Assembly (NCBI GenBank): GCA_024639185.1
Contig: JAHEIW010000022.1
Location: forward strand, 1-43,464
DNA from: Deltaproteobacteria bacterium
GTDB taxonomy: Bacteria > Desulfobacterota > Desulfobacteria > Desulfobacterales > JAHEIW01
Length of the DNA stretch: 43,464 nt
Reading direction: 5' to 3'
The translations under genes and the position numbers were made by a program. Positions within the stretch are counted from its first letter, which is position 1; each line of letters begins with the position of its first letter. Below the pieces are notes generated by a model. It ran no database searches. It was given only the letters and a program-made list of their open reading frames with translations, and was not told the DNA's origin. Shown here one piece after another: positions 8,037 to 15,985 of this stretch.

Positions 8037-9176
8037 TTGCTGAAGATGAAACCTTGGCTTTTTACACTACAATGCCTGTTGTCGGTGTGGGTCACCATAT
8101 TCAATACGACCCTGGGTGATGCGGCCGGCAGAAAAGCGGATATCCCCCTTGAACAGCTCAAGCTGCCGGCGGGATTTAAGATCGATTTATACGCGAGCGA
8201 TATTCCCAATGCACGATCCATGGTGCTGAGCCCGACTGGAATCCTTTTCGTTGGAACGCGCCAAGCCGGCAACGTTTATGCGGTGCTGGATCAAAATGAC
8301 GATTTTCACGCCGATGAAGTCATTACCCTGGCAAAAGGGCTGAACATGCCCAACGGGGTGGCTTTTAAAAACGGGGCGCTTTACATTGCAGAAGTGAGTC
8401 GGGTATTACGGTATGATAACATTGAGCAACAGCTTCATTCCCCGCCTGAGCCGGTTATCGTTCGTAATGACTTTCCGACCGACAAACATCATGGCTGGAA
8501 ATATATTGCCATCGGTCCTGACGGAATGCTCTATGTACCGGTCGGAGCGCCGTGTAACATTTGCGAGAAAGACGATCCACGCTACGCCAGCATCATGCGT
8601 ATGCATCTTGACGGCAGTGGTCTTGAAATTTTTACACGTGGGGTACGCAACACGGTAGGATTTGACTGGCATCCGCAAACGAACGAGTTGTGGTTTACAA
8701 ACAACGGTCGAGATTGGATGGGCGATGAACTGCCGCCAGATACCCTGCATCTTGCGTCAAAAAAGGGTTTGCATTTTGGCTTTCCCTATTGCCATGCCGG
8801 GGATATACCGGATCCTCAATATGGCAACCGGCGCGACTGTGAGGAATTTTCACGACCGGCCCTAAAGCTGGGCCCACACGTGGCACCCCTGGGTATGAAA
8901 TTTTACACGGGCAGCATGTTCCCATCCGCGTACCGCCATCAGATTTTTATGGCCGAACACGGATCTTGGAATCGCAGTGTTCCGATCGGCTACCGTATCA
9001 CCATGGCGCTCTTTGACGAAAACCGGCGGCCCCGTTATGAAATATTTGCCGAAGGCTGGCTTCAGGGTGACAAGGCCTGGGGAAGACCGGTGGATCTTGT
9101 TGTCATGAGGGATGGATCGCTGCTCGTATCCGATGACAAGGCTGGCGTTATTTATCGGATCAGCTACAGCAAATAA
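8037..9176 (+). CDS. Exported PQQ-dependent sugar dehydrogenase / sorbosone dehydrogenase-like beta-propeller
   Basis: The 379-residue protein has a signal peptide (basic MKPW start, hydrophobic stretch to about residue 28) and a six-bladed propeller of the GdhB/L-sorbosone dehydrogenase type. Typical segments are GFKIDLYASDIPNARSM, KHHGWKYIAIGPDGMLYVPV, GVRNTVGFDWHP, ELWFTNNGRDWMGDELPPD and MAEHGSWNRS. Family members oxidise sugars or aldoses in the periplasm with PQQ, although many are uncharacterised and may not bind it. Cys residues near the centre (CNIC) and in the YCHAGD/RDCEEF region could form disulfides. The start is uncertain: TTG at 8037 or ATG at 8046, both behind GGGGAG. The gene is divergent from the aminotransferase operon and 36 bp before the Nudix gene. 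Confidence 0.8.
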   Translation: MLKMKPWLFTLQCLLSVWVTIFNTTLGDAAGRKADIPLEQLKLPAGFKIDLYASDIPNARSMVLSPTGILFVGTRQAGNVYAVLDQNDDFHADEVITLAKGLNMPNGVAFKNGALYIAEVSRVLRYDNIEQQLHSPPEPVIVRNDFPTDKHHGWKYIAIGPDGMLYVPVGAPCNICEKDDPRYASIMRMHLDGSGLEIFTRGVRNTVGFDWHPQTNELWFTNNGRDWMGDELPPDTLHLASKKGLHFGFPYCHAGDIPDPQYGNRRDCEEFSRPALKLGPHVAPLGMKFYTGSMFPSAYRHQIFMAEHGSWNRSVPIGYRITMALFDENRRPRYEIFAEGWLQGDKAWGRPVDLVVMRDGSLLVSDDKAGVIYRISYSK

Positions 9177-9181
9177 ACCAT

Positions 9182-9215
9182 TGGAGTACTGGAGTGATGG
9201 AGTATTGGCGTAATG
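9182..9215 (+). repeat. Single-arm 8-bp word repeat overlapping the Nudix gene's ribosome binding site
   Basis: Four and a half degenerate copies of an 8-bp word (TGGAGTAC, TGGAGTGA and variants) run from just after the upstream stop codon into the ATG of the next gene. The GGAG at 9199-9202, 10 bases before the ATG, comes from the repeat. No inverted partner was found nearby. Confidence 0.7.
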
Positions 9216-9659
9216 GTTTCGCAATCAAAAAATGATTATCCCGACTACCCGAGGGTGGCTGTGGGTGCCGTGGTATTCAGGGAAGGGCGGGTTTTGCTCG
9301 TTCGCCGCGGACAAGCGCCAGCCAAAGATCTCTGGGCGATTCCCGGCGGAAGCATAGAAATCGGCGAAACGCTGCAGCAGGCGGCTGAAAGAGAAATTCG
9401 GGAAGAAACCGGAATTAGAATTCGAGCTGCCAGACCCATTTTCATTTTCGATGTTATCGAACGGGATGAAAGCGAAAGCATACGCTTTCATTACGTCATT
9501 ATTGACCTATCGGCTGAATATGTTTCCGGAGAGTTGTCGGCGGGAGATGATGCTGTCGAGGCGCGCTGGGTATCGGCCGAGGAAATAAACAGCCTCGCGA
9601 TAAATTCTACGACATTGCAATTATTGAAAACCAGGTTCGGCTTCGGCCCACATCATTAG
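9213..9659 (+). CDS. Nudix hydrolase
   Basis: The 148-residue protein is a compact Nudix hydrolase. The Nudix box GX5EX7REUXEEXGU is fully readable as G-SIEIG-E-TLQQAAE-REIREETGI at about residues 47-69, with the metal-binding REIREE. VAVGAVVFREGRVLLVRRG is the usual first strand pair, and WAIPGG leads into the box. The family hydrolyses nucleoside diphosphates linked to another moiety; the closest visible type is the ADP-ribose pyrophosphatase/MutT group, but specificity cannot be read. The translation start depends on a GGAG supplied by the word repeat before it. Confidence 0.9.
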   Translation: MVSQSKNDYPDYPRVAVGAVVFREGRVLLVRRGQAPAKDLWAIPGGSIEIGETLQQAAEREIREETGIRIRAARPIFIFDVIERDESESIRFHYVIIDLSAEYVSGELSAGDDAVEARWVSAEEINSLAINSTTLQLLKTRFGFGPHH

Positions 9660-9660
9660 G

Positions 9661-9779
9661 TTGAGCCCGTTACCCGCTAGCCCGTTTACCGGTCAGCAAA
9701 AAGGCCATTGAACGGGCTCAAGTCTACCGACGGGAATTTCCGGCCGGCTTAACCGGCTCAATGGGCTAAAGCGGTCAAA
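9661..9779. repeat. Paired inverted word-repeat element (8-9 bp words)
   Basis: The left arm (9661-9692) is made of words like TTGAGCCCG and TAGCCCGTT. The right arm contains AACGGGCTCAA (9711-9721), the exact reverse complement of the first 11 bases, and a clear 9-bp series at 9744-9779 starting CCGGCTTAA then CCGGCTCAA. It fills the gap between the convergent Nudix and ExeA-OmpA genes and may act as a bidirectional terminator-like hairpin. Confidence 0.65.
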
Positions 9780-9837
9780 CAGAAAAATTTTTGCAGAGCG
9801 CACCGATGGAGGATTATTGTTAAATGAAAAGGCCTGG

Positions 9838-11394
9838 CTAAGGTTTGTCGATATTCAACTCAATTTCCACCCGACGGTTTGTCTGGCGGCCTTTTTCAGT
9901 CGTATTGCTGGCAATCGGGTTCTTGGGGCCCAGTCCAAGCGCTTCAATCTTAAAAGGATCAACGCCTTTGCCCACCAGATAGCCTTTGACCATGTTGGCC
10001 CTAAATTGAGAGACGCTCACATTGTAACTATAGGCACCGGATGAATCCGTATAGCCGCTGATATTGATGCTGGCATCCGGGTTGCTGACCATGAAACCGG
10101 CAATGCGGTCCAGCATATCGTAAGCCTGTTCGGGTAGATCGTTGGAATTGTGGTTGAAGTAAATGATGATTTTTCGATCTGGAAATGGCTTAACCTTGGG
10201 AATCGATGTGGCGCCTTCGGTTTGACCCTGCGAGCTCGACTGTTTGGATGTTTCGATTTTTTTGCCTTCAATAGCCTGCTCATCAAAGCGGTTGCGCTTC
10301 GGTTTATCTTTTTGAGCGGCTTGTTCACCGACGACGCCTGGAACGAAGGCCTCTTTGGCTTTTAACGTCGGGGAGTCATAGGTTTGCGGCGCGATTTCCT
10401 CCATTTTCCAGCGAGGCTCGTTCTTCGATTGCATCGAAAATAAGAAATAACCGATTGCCAGAAGCAGCAAAACAATAACGGCAAGATATCCGAAGCGCTT
10501 TCCCATGGATTGATTCTGAAGCACATTAAAGGGATTTTCTTCCTTGGGCTCAAAAATTTCGGTTTTCTTATCTTGCGTCATCGACTGGTCGGTAGGGATT
10601 CTAAGCTCTTTTTCACACTCCAAGATGACACGCGCATCGATAACTTTTTTGCCGCCGGAATAGCCGGTAAGCAGGGCGTGGTCGCAGATGATATTAATCA
10701 GTCGAGGATAACCGTGGGAAAATGAATAAATTCTGCGCACGGCTTCGGATTTAAAAAGTTCTTTTTTGCAGCCGGCAACATTGAGGCGATGATTGATATA
10801 CTGGCGGGTCTCCTGCTCGGTCAGTGGGTCGATATGATAGCTAACGCTAATTCTTTGCCGAACCGCTTTGTGACGTTCCTCGCTGAGAATTTTGTTGAAT
10901 TCGCTTTGCCCGACAAAAAAAATGTTGATCAATTTGCGGTTATCCATTTCGATGTTTGACAAAAGCCGGATTTGCTCGATCAACTCGTGGTTTAGCCTCT
11001 GAGCTTCATCAATAATCAGCAGGACCTTTTTGTCTGCGGAAGAAGCCTTGTAAAGAAAGTGCTTTAGATGAATCAGAAAAGCGCCCTTGCTATCAAAGCG
11101 CCGGTTCATCCCAAACTCTTCAGATAAAAAGTTAAAAAAATCAATACTGCTGAGTCCGGGATCCGGGATGGCAGCCACTATAGCAGACACATCGATAATC
11201 TTCATCAAGCCGTGGATCAAAACGGTTTTGCCGGTGCCCACATCACCGGTGAGCAAGAGGAACCCTTTGTTTTCAAGGACGCCGTACTTGAGAGTGGCCA
11301 GGGCTTCTTTATGCTTCTCACCGAGCCAGAGGAATTTGGGATCCGTCGTAATTTGAAACGGCTTAATTTTCAAATTGTAAAATGATTGATACAT
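9838..11394 (-). CDS. ExeA-like AAA ATPase fused to a periplasmic OmpA peptidoglycan-binding domain
   Basis: The 518-residue protein combines three parts. A cytosolic ExeA/GspA-type AAA ATPase carries Walker A GDVGTGKT at 50-57 and Walker B VLLIIDEAQ at 124-132. A transmembrane helix covers about 301-319. A charged, Pro/Lys/Gln-rich linker leads to an OmpA-like domain at about 408-515 with GYTDSSGAYSYNVSVSQFRA and GLGPKNPIASNTTEKGRQTN, the peptidoglycan-binding signature. In type II secretion, ExeA acts with ExeB to place the secretin through the cell wall and uses a different peptidoglycan-binding domain. Here the single protein would link ATP hydrolysis to the wall. No secretion genes are in the window. 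The upstream two-TM gene may be its partner. Confidence 0.85.
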   Translation of the reverse strand: MYQSFYNLKIKPFQITTDPKFLWLGEKHKEALATLKYGVLENKGFLLLTGDVGTGKTVLIHGLMKIIDVSAIVAAIPDPGLSSIDFFNFLSEEFGMNRRFDSKGAFLIHLKHFLYKASSADKKVLLIIDEAQRLNHELIEQIRLLSNIEMDNRKLINIFFVGQSEFNKILSEERHKAVRQRISVSYHIDPLTEQETRQYINHRLNVAGCKKELFKSEAVRRIYSFSHGYPRLINIICDHALLTGYSGGKKVIDARVILECEKELRIPTDQSMTQDKKTEIFEPKEENPFNVLQNQSMGKRFGYLAVIVLLLLAIGYFLFSMQSKNEPRWKMEEIAPQTYDSPTLKAKEAFVPGVVGEQAAQKDKPKRNRFDEQAIEGKKIETSKQSSSQGQTEGATSIPKVKPFPDRKIIIYFNHNSNDLPEQAYDMLDRIAGFMVSNPDASINISGYTDSSGAYSYNVSVSQFRANMVKGYLVGKGVDPFKIEALGLGPKNPIASNTTEKGRQTNRRVEIELNIDKP

Positions 11395-11490
11395 AACGAA
11401 TCTGCTTCAACTACCCGCTTGGCAACAGCAAGCCGGGCTACGGAAATGTTGTTATTTTCAACAAAGTATTTGAAAAAGTTTACAGGAGGC

Positions 11491-12045
11491 CTATCGCTTC
11501 AAAAACCCGCGGCTATAATAAAAATAGATGGCGATCCAGAGCACGAAAAAGAGGATAATATAGGCTGTCCTCTGGCGAACGAGCTTTTTTCGCCTTTTAT
11601 CAATCAGGTTAACGGAATTTTTCAGTTCTCTTTTTACTATTTCCAGCTCATTCATCAGGGCGTCCATATTCGCTGTTTCTGAAAAAGAAACCAGACGCTT
11701 TGATTTGCTTTCGAAATCGCGAACATTGTATGCGTCAAAAAGGATTTTTTGTTTTTCGGTGAGATAGGAGACCTCATGAATTTCTTTTGCAAGCTCAGCA
11801 CAGTAGAATTTTTTGTAAGGATTGATGGCAGGGACTTCTCCCAGCTGCCGGATACGGTCTTCGATGCCGCCATCCAATTCAACATTAATTTCGGCTAGTA
11901 TCCGGTCTAAATCAGCTACGGTGCTGTTGTTTTTAATCAGGTCCTCACCGGATAAAGAGGATATGAAGAAAATCAGGAACCCGGCTGTCAGGCAGCTTGC
12001 AATAATCCGAACGAGTGCAACTACATCGCGATTGTAAGATATCAT
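11491..12045 (-). CDS. Two-TM membrane protein of unknown function
   Basis: The 184-residue protein is not recognised. It has a hydrophobic helix near the N-terminus (about residues 12-31), a soluble, highly charged and probably helical middle (about 35-155), and a second hydrophobic helix close to the C-terminus (IILFFVLWIAIYFYY) followed by a basic end. Both ends are therefore probably cytosolic, with the middle in the periplasm. The start at 12045 is preferred to the ORF start 12081 because AAAGGG lies about 9 bases upstream. It lies 96 bp before the ExeA-OmpA gene on the same strand and may be co-transcribed, which suggests an envelope role. Confidence 0.6.
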   Translation of the reverse strand: MISYNRDVVALVRIIASCLTAGFLIFFISSLSGEDLIKNNSTVADLDRILAEINVELDGGIEDRIRQLGEVPAINPYKKFYCAELAKEIHEVSYLTEKQKILFDAYNVRDFESKSKRLVSFSETANMDALMNELEIVKRELKNSVNLIDKRRKKLVRQRTAYIILFFVLWIAIYFYYSRGFLKR

Positions 12046-12234
12046 AGACGCTGGCCCTTTCAAAAAAATCGCAACCCACAAAAGCCGCTGCGAAAAAACA
12101 ATTCCCCGATATTTTATAAATAGTCTATATTACAATATAATTTAATCAAATCGTACAGGAAAATAGCTAAATTGTCAATATTCGGCCTTTGGTATTGAAG
12201 ATGCTGAAAGCCCCGAAAGCCCGCGCCGTAGGCC

Positions 12235-12256
12235 AAAAAACGGCACCAGGTGCCGT
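12235..12256 (-). terminator. Rho-independent terminator after the repeat-containing secreted protein gene
   Basis: On the minus strand a perfect 7-bp GC-rich stem (ACGGCAC / GTGCCGT, loop of 3) is followed directly by six T. It lies about 50 bases past the stop of the gene at 12309-13247. Confidence 0.8.
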
Positions 12257-12308
12257 GGTGATTGTCTTAGGGCAAACATCAAGGCCAATGCCGCCCCTGC
12301 ATCATCTC

Positions 12309-13247
12309 TTAGGGTGATGATTCCGATAATTTTTGTTTTTTCAAGTTTTGATGCATTTCGTCCAGATTATTCGACGCTCCCATGTATTGCTCAATCCACT
12401 GCTGCGAACGATCGTACTCCGCCGATAATGCATTCATGGCTTCCTTAAAGGTTTTGTGTTTGGCCGTCGCGCTGGTCCAGTATTTGTGCGGTCTGCGCGG
12501 GTTGTAAAAAAGGGTATCGGATACTTTTTTTGGGGTCTGCACCGTGGTTTCAACCGCTGCGTTTAATTTGTCGCGGGCCAGATTCTGATGAATTTCTTCG
12601 AGATTATTGGTTTCGCCCATGTGCTGCTGAATCCAGCCGGGACTGCGATCATACTGTTTGGCCAGGGCCGCAATTGCATCTTTAAAGGTTAGGTGTTTGG
12701 AAACAGCGCTGGTCCAGTACTTCTGCGGTCTTCTTGGATTATAAAATTCAAGCCCTTTTACGTTGGAGACGCTGGTTGGCTGAATCGGCGGGGCTGTTAA
12801 ATGTTTCTTTTCGTCTGGTTTCGGCTTTGAACCAGATGCCTTGATATCAGCAGTAGGCGTCACCGCGTCTGTGGACGGCTGTTCAGAGGTTTTTATCGGC
12901 TTAGCAGGCAGCGTCTTTTTTGCGGTCTCTGCCGCCCGTTTTTCAGGTGTTTTTTTGGGTTTAGCGGGCAGTGTCTTTTTTGCGGTCGCTGCCGCCGGCT
13001 GTTCAGGTGTTTTTATGGGTTTAGCGGGCGGTGTCTTTTTAAGGTTTCTTATTTCCTCAATGCGGAGAACATCTTTTTTTTGATAGCTCAATACCGCGCC
13101 TTCATATTCACATTTAACTTCCTGGCCTTCTTCCCAGGCTTTTTCCTGACAAACGGTTCTCATCCCATCTTTAAAAAAAATGATATCGGCTTTGCCCAAC
13201 TGCGGTAGCAAGAAGGTGAGGCCCAATATGATGATAAATGCTTTCAC
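12309..13247 (-). CDS. Secreted protein with tandem 20-residue linker repeats and a duplicated C-terminal domain
   Basis: The 312-residue protein is not a recognised family. A signal peptide (1-20) leads to a small domain at 21-66 (DIIFFKDGMRTVC to VLRIEEI) of the kind found at the start of many deltaproteobacterial exported proteins. Residues 70-122 form a Lys/Pro/Ala linker of 20-residue repeats (KTLPAKP, KTPEQPAAATA). The C-terminus has two copies of a ~63-residue unit (about 168-230 and 247-309). Both hold FYNPRRPxKYWTSA, a TFKxA helix, YDRSxxWI, a QxMG turn and NNLxExHQNL, about 60% identical by eye. The start is a GTG behind GAGGATAT. The Lys/Pro linker looks able to span the periplasm; a wall- or polysaccharide-binding role for the repeats is only a guess. 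Confidence 0.75.
   Translation of the reverse strand: MKAFIIILGLTFLLPQLGKADIIFFKDGMRTVCQEKAWEEGQEVKCEYEGAVLSYQKKDVLRIEEIRNLKKTPPAKPIKTPEQPAAATAKKTLPAKPKKTPEKRAAETAKKTLPAKPIKTSEQPSTDAVTPTADIKASGSKPKPDEKKHLTAPPIQPTSVSNVKGLEFYNPRRPQKYWTSAVSKHLTFKDAIAALAKQYDRSPGWIQQHMGETNNLEEIHQNLARDKLNAAVETTVQTPKKVSDTLFYNPRRPHKYWTSATAKHKTFKEAMNALSAEYDRSQQWIEQYMGASNNLDEMHQNLKKQKLSESSP
12321..12509 (-). repeat. C-terminal domain repeat, copy 2
   Basis: Residues about 247-309 of the secreted protein. It aligns without large gaps to copy 1 and shares FYNPRRP, KYWTSA, YDRS, MG, NNL and HQNL. Confidence 0.8.
12558..12746 (-). repeat. C-terminal domain repeat, copy 1
   Basis: Residues about 168-230 of the secreted protein; the partner of the copy at 12321-12509. 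The DNA has diverged more than the protein, so the duplication is not recent and is under selection. Confidence 0.8.
12881..13040 (-). repeat. 60-bp in-frame tandem repeat (2.7 copies)
   Basis: Exact 60-bp periodicity (12881, 12941, 13001) with only a few differences between copies, encoding a 20-residue Lys/Pro/Ala linker unit. The copies are much more alike than the C-terminal domain repeats, so this part is younger or is maintained by slippage or recombination. Confidence 0.85.
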
Positions 13248-13553
13248 TTTAGATATCCTCCGGCTACACGGCAGGTGCAGCCCTGCATTTTAAATGCTTG
13301 CATGCGAGTTTAGTATAATCCGGAAAAATCTGCAAGGACAATACGGTTGTTGCCGGCTGACAGTGGAGCTGGTAATAAGCAGGTGAGGTTGCCGGGCAGA
13401 ACGTCAACCCCCATAACTGCCGGCAACCGTTTTTGAAATATATTGGGGATATGGCCGCAATCTAAAAACACGAAACTATTTTGCGGTTGTTTGGCTTGTT
13501 AACTTCATCAACTGTAACGCAAATGGAAGAACTTCGAAAAACAGCCGGCGACA
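13248..13553. other. 306-bp intergenic region with an imperfect hairpin
   Basis: No gene is visible. It holds GGTTGCCGGGCAG (13387-13399) facing CTGCCGGCAACC (13418-13429), followed on the plus strand by TTTTT, plus a further related GTTGCCGGC at 13349-13357. The hairpin resembles a plus-strand terminator, but no plus-strand gene precedes it. The leader of the secreted protein gene must lie at the left end. Confidence 0.4.
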
Positions 13554-13949
13554 TCAAGCGGGCGGCTCAGCAGAAGCCTCGTCGGCTTTTAGGGTCTCCT
13601 TTACAGCGTTAATCATTTCATCTCGATCAATCGGTTTTGTCAGCGTACGTGTGGCGCCCAGTTTTTTGGCACCATCCAGATAGCCCTCGGGTCGGTTTAC
13701 GCCGCCGCCGGACATGGCGATTATTTTCACATTGGGAAACTCTTTTTTAAGTTCGATGATCATGCCAATGCCGTCTTTGTTCGGCATTATCAGATCAGTG
13801 ATGATCAGATCAGCTGGATTATCCCGGTATTGCCTGATCCCGTCCATACCGTCGGCGGCCTCAATAACCTCATAGCCGACCCTTTCCAGCATCAATCGAA
13901 GCATCGATCGAATCTGAGATTCGTCATCAATAATCAGTATGCGTGCCAT
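13554..13949 (-). CDS. Stand-alone CheY-like response regulator receiver
   Basis: The 131-residue protein is a single receiver domain with no output domain. It has the acidic pair in ILIIDDE (residues 9-10), the phosphoacceptor Asp in LIITDLIMPNKDG (about 52), the Thr/Ser switch in IIAMSGGG (about 80) and the Lys in LTKPIDRDEM (about 105). KRPEGY-like residues after the switch and the short acidic tail are common in stand-alone receivers of the group. It acts by phosphorylation-dependent binding to a partner. No histidine kinase or motility genes are nearby, so the partner is unknown. AAAGGAAG precedes the ATG. Confidence 0.9.
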   Translation of the reverse strand: MARILIIDDESQIRSMLRLMLERVGYEVIEAADGMDGIRQYRDNPADLIITDLIMPNKDGIGMIIELKKEFPNVKIIAMSGGGVNRPEGYLDGAKKLGATRTLTKPIDRDEMINAVKETLKADEASAEPPA

Positions 13950-14143
13950 TAAACTCGCTTCCTTTCTCAGTCAATTAGGCAATTACATCTTTCCTGTCCA
14001 TTGAAACCAGCTGTTCATATTAGATCATAACTTGAGCGGTCTTTCAATAACAAAAAACAAATATATCTTTTAACATATTGAAATAATATTGTTTTATAAC
14101 AACCAAAAGAGTGGCATCCTTGCCCGTCAAATGCAATTTATCT

Positions 14144-14171
14144 TTGCTTTATGCATTGCTTATGTTAGAAT
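14144..14171 (+). promoter_or_regulatory. Likely promoter of the nucleotide-sugar block
   Basis: TTGCTT (14144-14149) and TAGAAT (14166-14171, 5 of 6 for the -10) are spaced by 16 bp, about 72 bases before the UDP-sugar dehydrogenase start, in an AT-rich intergenic region. Confidence 0.4.
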
Positions 14172-14243
14172 CCCAAAAAACGTTGGCAATTTATTCGCAT
14201 ACCCATTGAATTTAGTCCTTTAAACTGTGAACGGAGAATGTTT

Positions 14244-15929
14244 ATGCAGGTTTCAAAACGGCAGCAGAATGCGCGTAACGATGAACCGGTTTCGGTTTGC
14301 CCGCGGGGCAAGATTTTCAAACTTCCTGATGAAAAGGACTATCAAAAAGAATTCGAAAACCTCCAGCGCCGTGTTGAAGAGGAGCGCTCGAAGGGCAGGG
14401 AGATCGTCGTGGTGATGGGGGTAGGCTTTGTCGGAGCCGTGATGGCCGGTGTTGTGGCCGATTCGGTTGATGCGCAAGGCCACCCCAGCAAATTTGTCAT
14501 TGGCATGCAGCGACCGTCAACGCGATCGTACTGGAAAATACCTTATATTAACAGAGGCATTGCACCGGTCGAAGCTGAAGACCCCGAAGTTGCCCCTCTG
14601 ATCGAACGTTGCGTCAAGCAGAAAAAAACATTGATCGCCACCTATACCTTTGATGCGCTGCGCCTGGCCGATGTGGTCATTGTGGATGTGCAATGCGACT
14701 ATTTTAAGGAAACCTTCGGCGACGTCCGACAGGGGCATGCCGATATTGCGGCGCTTGAAGACAGTCTGAAAATTATCGGCGAAAAGATCAGCCCCGAGTG
14801 TCTTGTTTTAATCGAAACTACCGTGCCACCCGGCACAACGGAATATGTGGCCTATCCCATCGTTAAAAAGGCATTTGAAAAAAGAGGATTGACCGACACA
14901 GAGCCCCTTTTATCCCATTCTTTTGAACGCGTTATGCCGGGTCGTAATTATGTTGCCTCGGTGCGTGACTTCTGGCGGGTATGCAGCGGCATCAACGAAA
15001 GGGCGCGAAAACGCGTGCGCGAATTTTTATCAGAAATATTAAATGTCGAACAATATCCGCTGACGGTGTTGGATCGGCCGATTGAAAGTGAAACCTGCAA
15101 AATCGTGGAAAATTCTTTCCGGGCCACGCTGCTGGCTTTTCTGGATGAATGGAGTGTTTTTGCCGAACGCAATGGGGTGGATCTGATCAAAGTCATTGAA
15201 GCCATTAAGGTCCGGCCGACCCACTCCAATATGATTTTCCCCGGCCCGGGTATCGGTGGCTATTGCCTGCCCAAAGACGGCGGCCTGGGGGTGTGGGCCT
15301 ACCATACCCTGATGGGATTTGAAGACAATGTATTTAAAATCACACCGGCAGCCATCGATATCAACGACACGCGTTCATTGCGGGTACCACAACTGGTGCG
15401 GGATGCGTTGCGCAACATGGGTAAAATTGTGGCGGCATCAAAGGTTGTCTTATTAGGGGCAGCCTATCGTGAAGGTGTGGGCGATACACGCTATAGCGGC
15501 TCGGAGATCATCGTTCGCAAATTAGCTGAAATGGGCGCCGAGATCGCGGTTAATGACCCCTATGTTAAACGCTGGTGGGAACTTGAAAAACAGGATACCT
15601 ATCCGGGGCCGAATCATTCAATGAGTCGTTTTTTCCGCAATCAGGATCGGTTGGATGAAATCCAGGTTGAAAGCGACCTGTCACAAGTGCTGTCGTTTGC
15701 TGATGCCGTCATTTTTGCCGTTCGCCATCAGGAATACCTGGACCTTGAACCAGAAGCAGTCGTAGAGATGATTGGCCGTCCTGCTGCCATCATCGATTGT
15801 TTTGGTGTTCTGGATGATAAAAAAATTCGCCGATATTTTGAACTCGGATGCGAAGTAAAAGGTCTGGGGCGCGGCCACATTCAACGAATTAAAAAGCAGG
15901 TCAGACAAAAAGATAAGACCACGCCATAG
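14244..15929 (+). CDS. UDP-glucose/UDP-ManNAc 6-dehydrogenase family protein
   Basis: The 561-residue protein oxidises the C6 hydroxyl of an NDP-sugar to a carboxylate with two NAD+. The Rossmann motif is VVVMGVGFVGAVMAG (GxGxxG). VLIETTVPPGTTE, the ETCKIVENSF helix with the conserved Lys and Asn, and the catalytic Cys in GPGIGGYCLPKDGG are all present. A C-terminal UDP-binding domain follows (LLGAAYREGVGDTRYSGS). It is over 100 residues longer than most members, with about 50 extra N-terminal residues and an insertion near the C-terminal domain (RWWELEKQDTYPGP). ATG at 14244 is preferred to 14238 because GGAGA then sits 7 bases upstream. It opens a block with a beta-helix protein and GlmM, so an acidic amino sugar is a likely product. 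Confidence 0.85.
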   Translation: MQVSKRQQNARNDEPVSVCPRGKIFKLPDEKDYQKEFENLQRRVEEERSKGREIVVVMGVGFVGAVMAGVVADSVDAQGHPSKFVIGMQRPSTRSYWKIPYINRGIAPVEAEDPEVAPLIERCVKQKKTLIATYTFDALRLADVVIVDVQCDYFKETFGDVRQGHADIAALEDSLKIIGEKISPECLVLIETTVPPGTTEYVAYPIVKKAFEKRGLTDTEPLLSHSFERVMPGRNYVASVRDFWRVCSGINERARKRVREFLSEILNVEQYPLTVLDRPIESETCKIVENSFRATLLAFLDEWSVFAERNGVDLIKVIEAIKVRPTHSNMIFPGPGIGGYCLPKDGGLGVWAYHTLMGFEDNVFKITPAAIDINDTRSLRVPQLVRDALRNMGKIVAASKVVLLGAAYREGVGDTRYSGSEIIVRKLAEMGAEIAVNDPYVKRWWELEKQDTYPGPNHSMSRFFRNQDRLDEIQVESDLSQVLSFADAVIFAVRHQEYLDLEPEAVVEMIGRPAAIIDCFGVLDDKKIRRYFELGCEVKGLGRGHIQRIKKQVRQKDKTTP

Positions 15930-15985
15930 GGCCGTAGCCATTTGGTATATTTGCACCAAAGACCAATCCGGATTGAGGTTGCGCG

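Noticed and set aside
9817-10044. Plus-strand ORF inside the ExeA-OmpA region
   Set aside because: It is antisense to the OmpA domain of a clear gene and its product resembles nothing; a shadow frame.
13387-13434. Hairpin with T run as a plus-strand terminator
   Set aside because: No plus-strand gene precedes it, the stem has a bulge and the loop is about 18 bases; kept only as a described hairpin.
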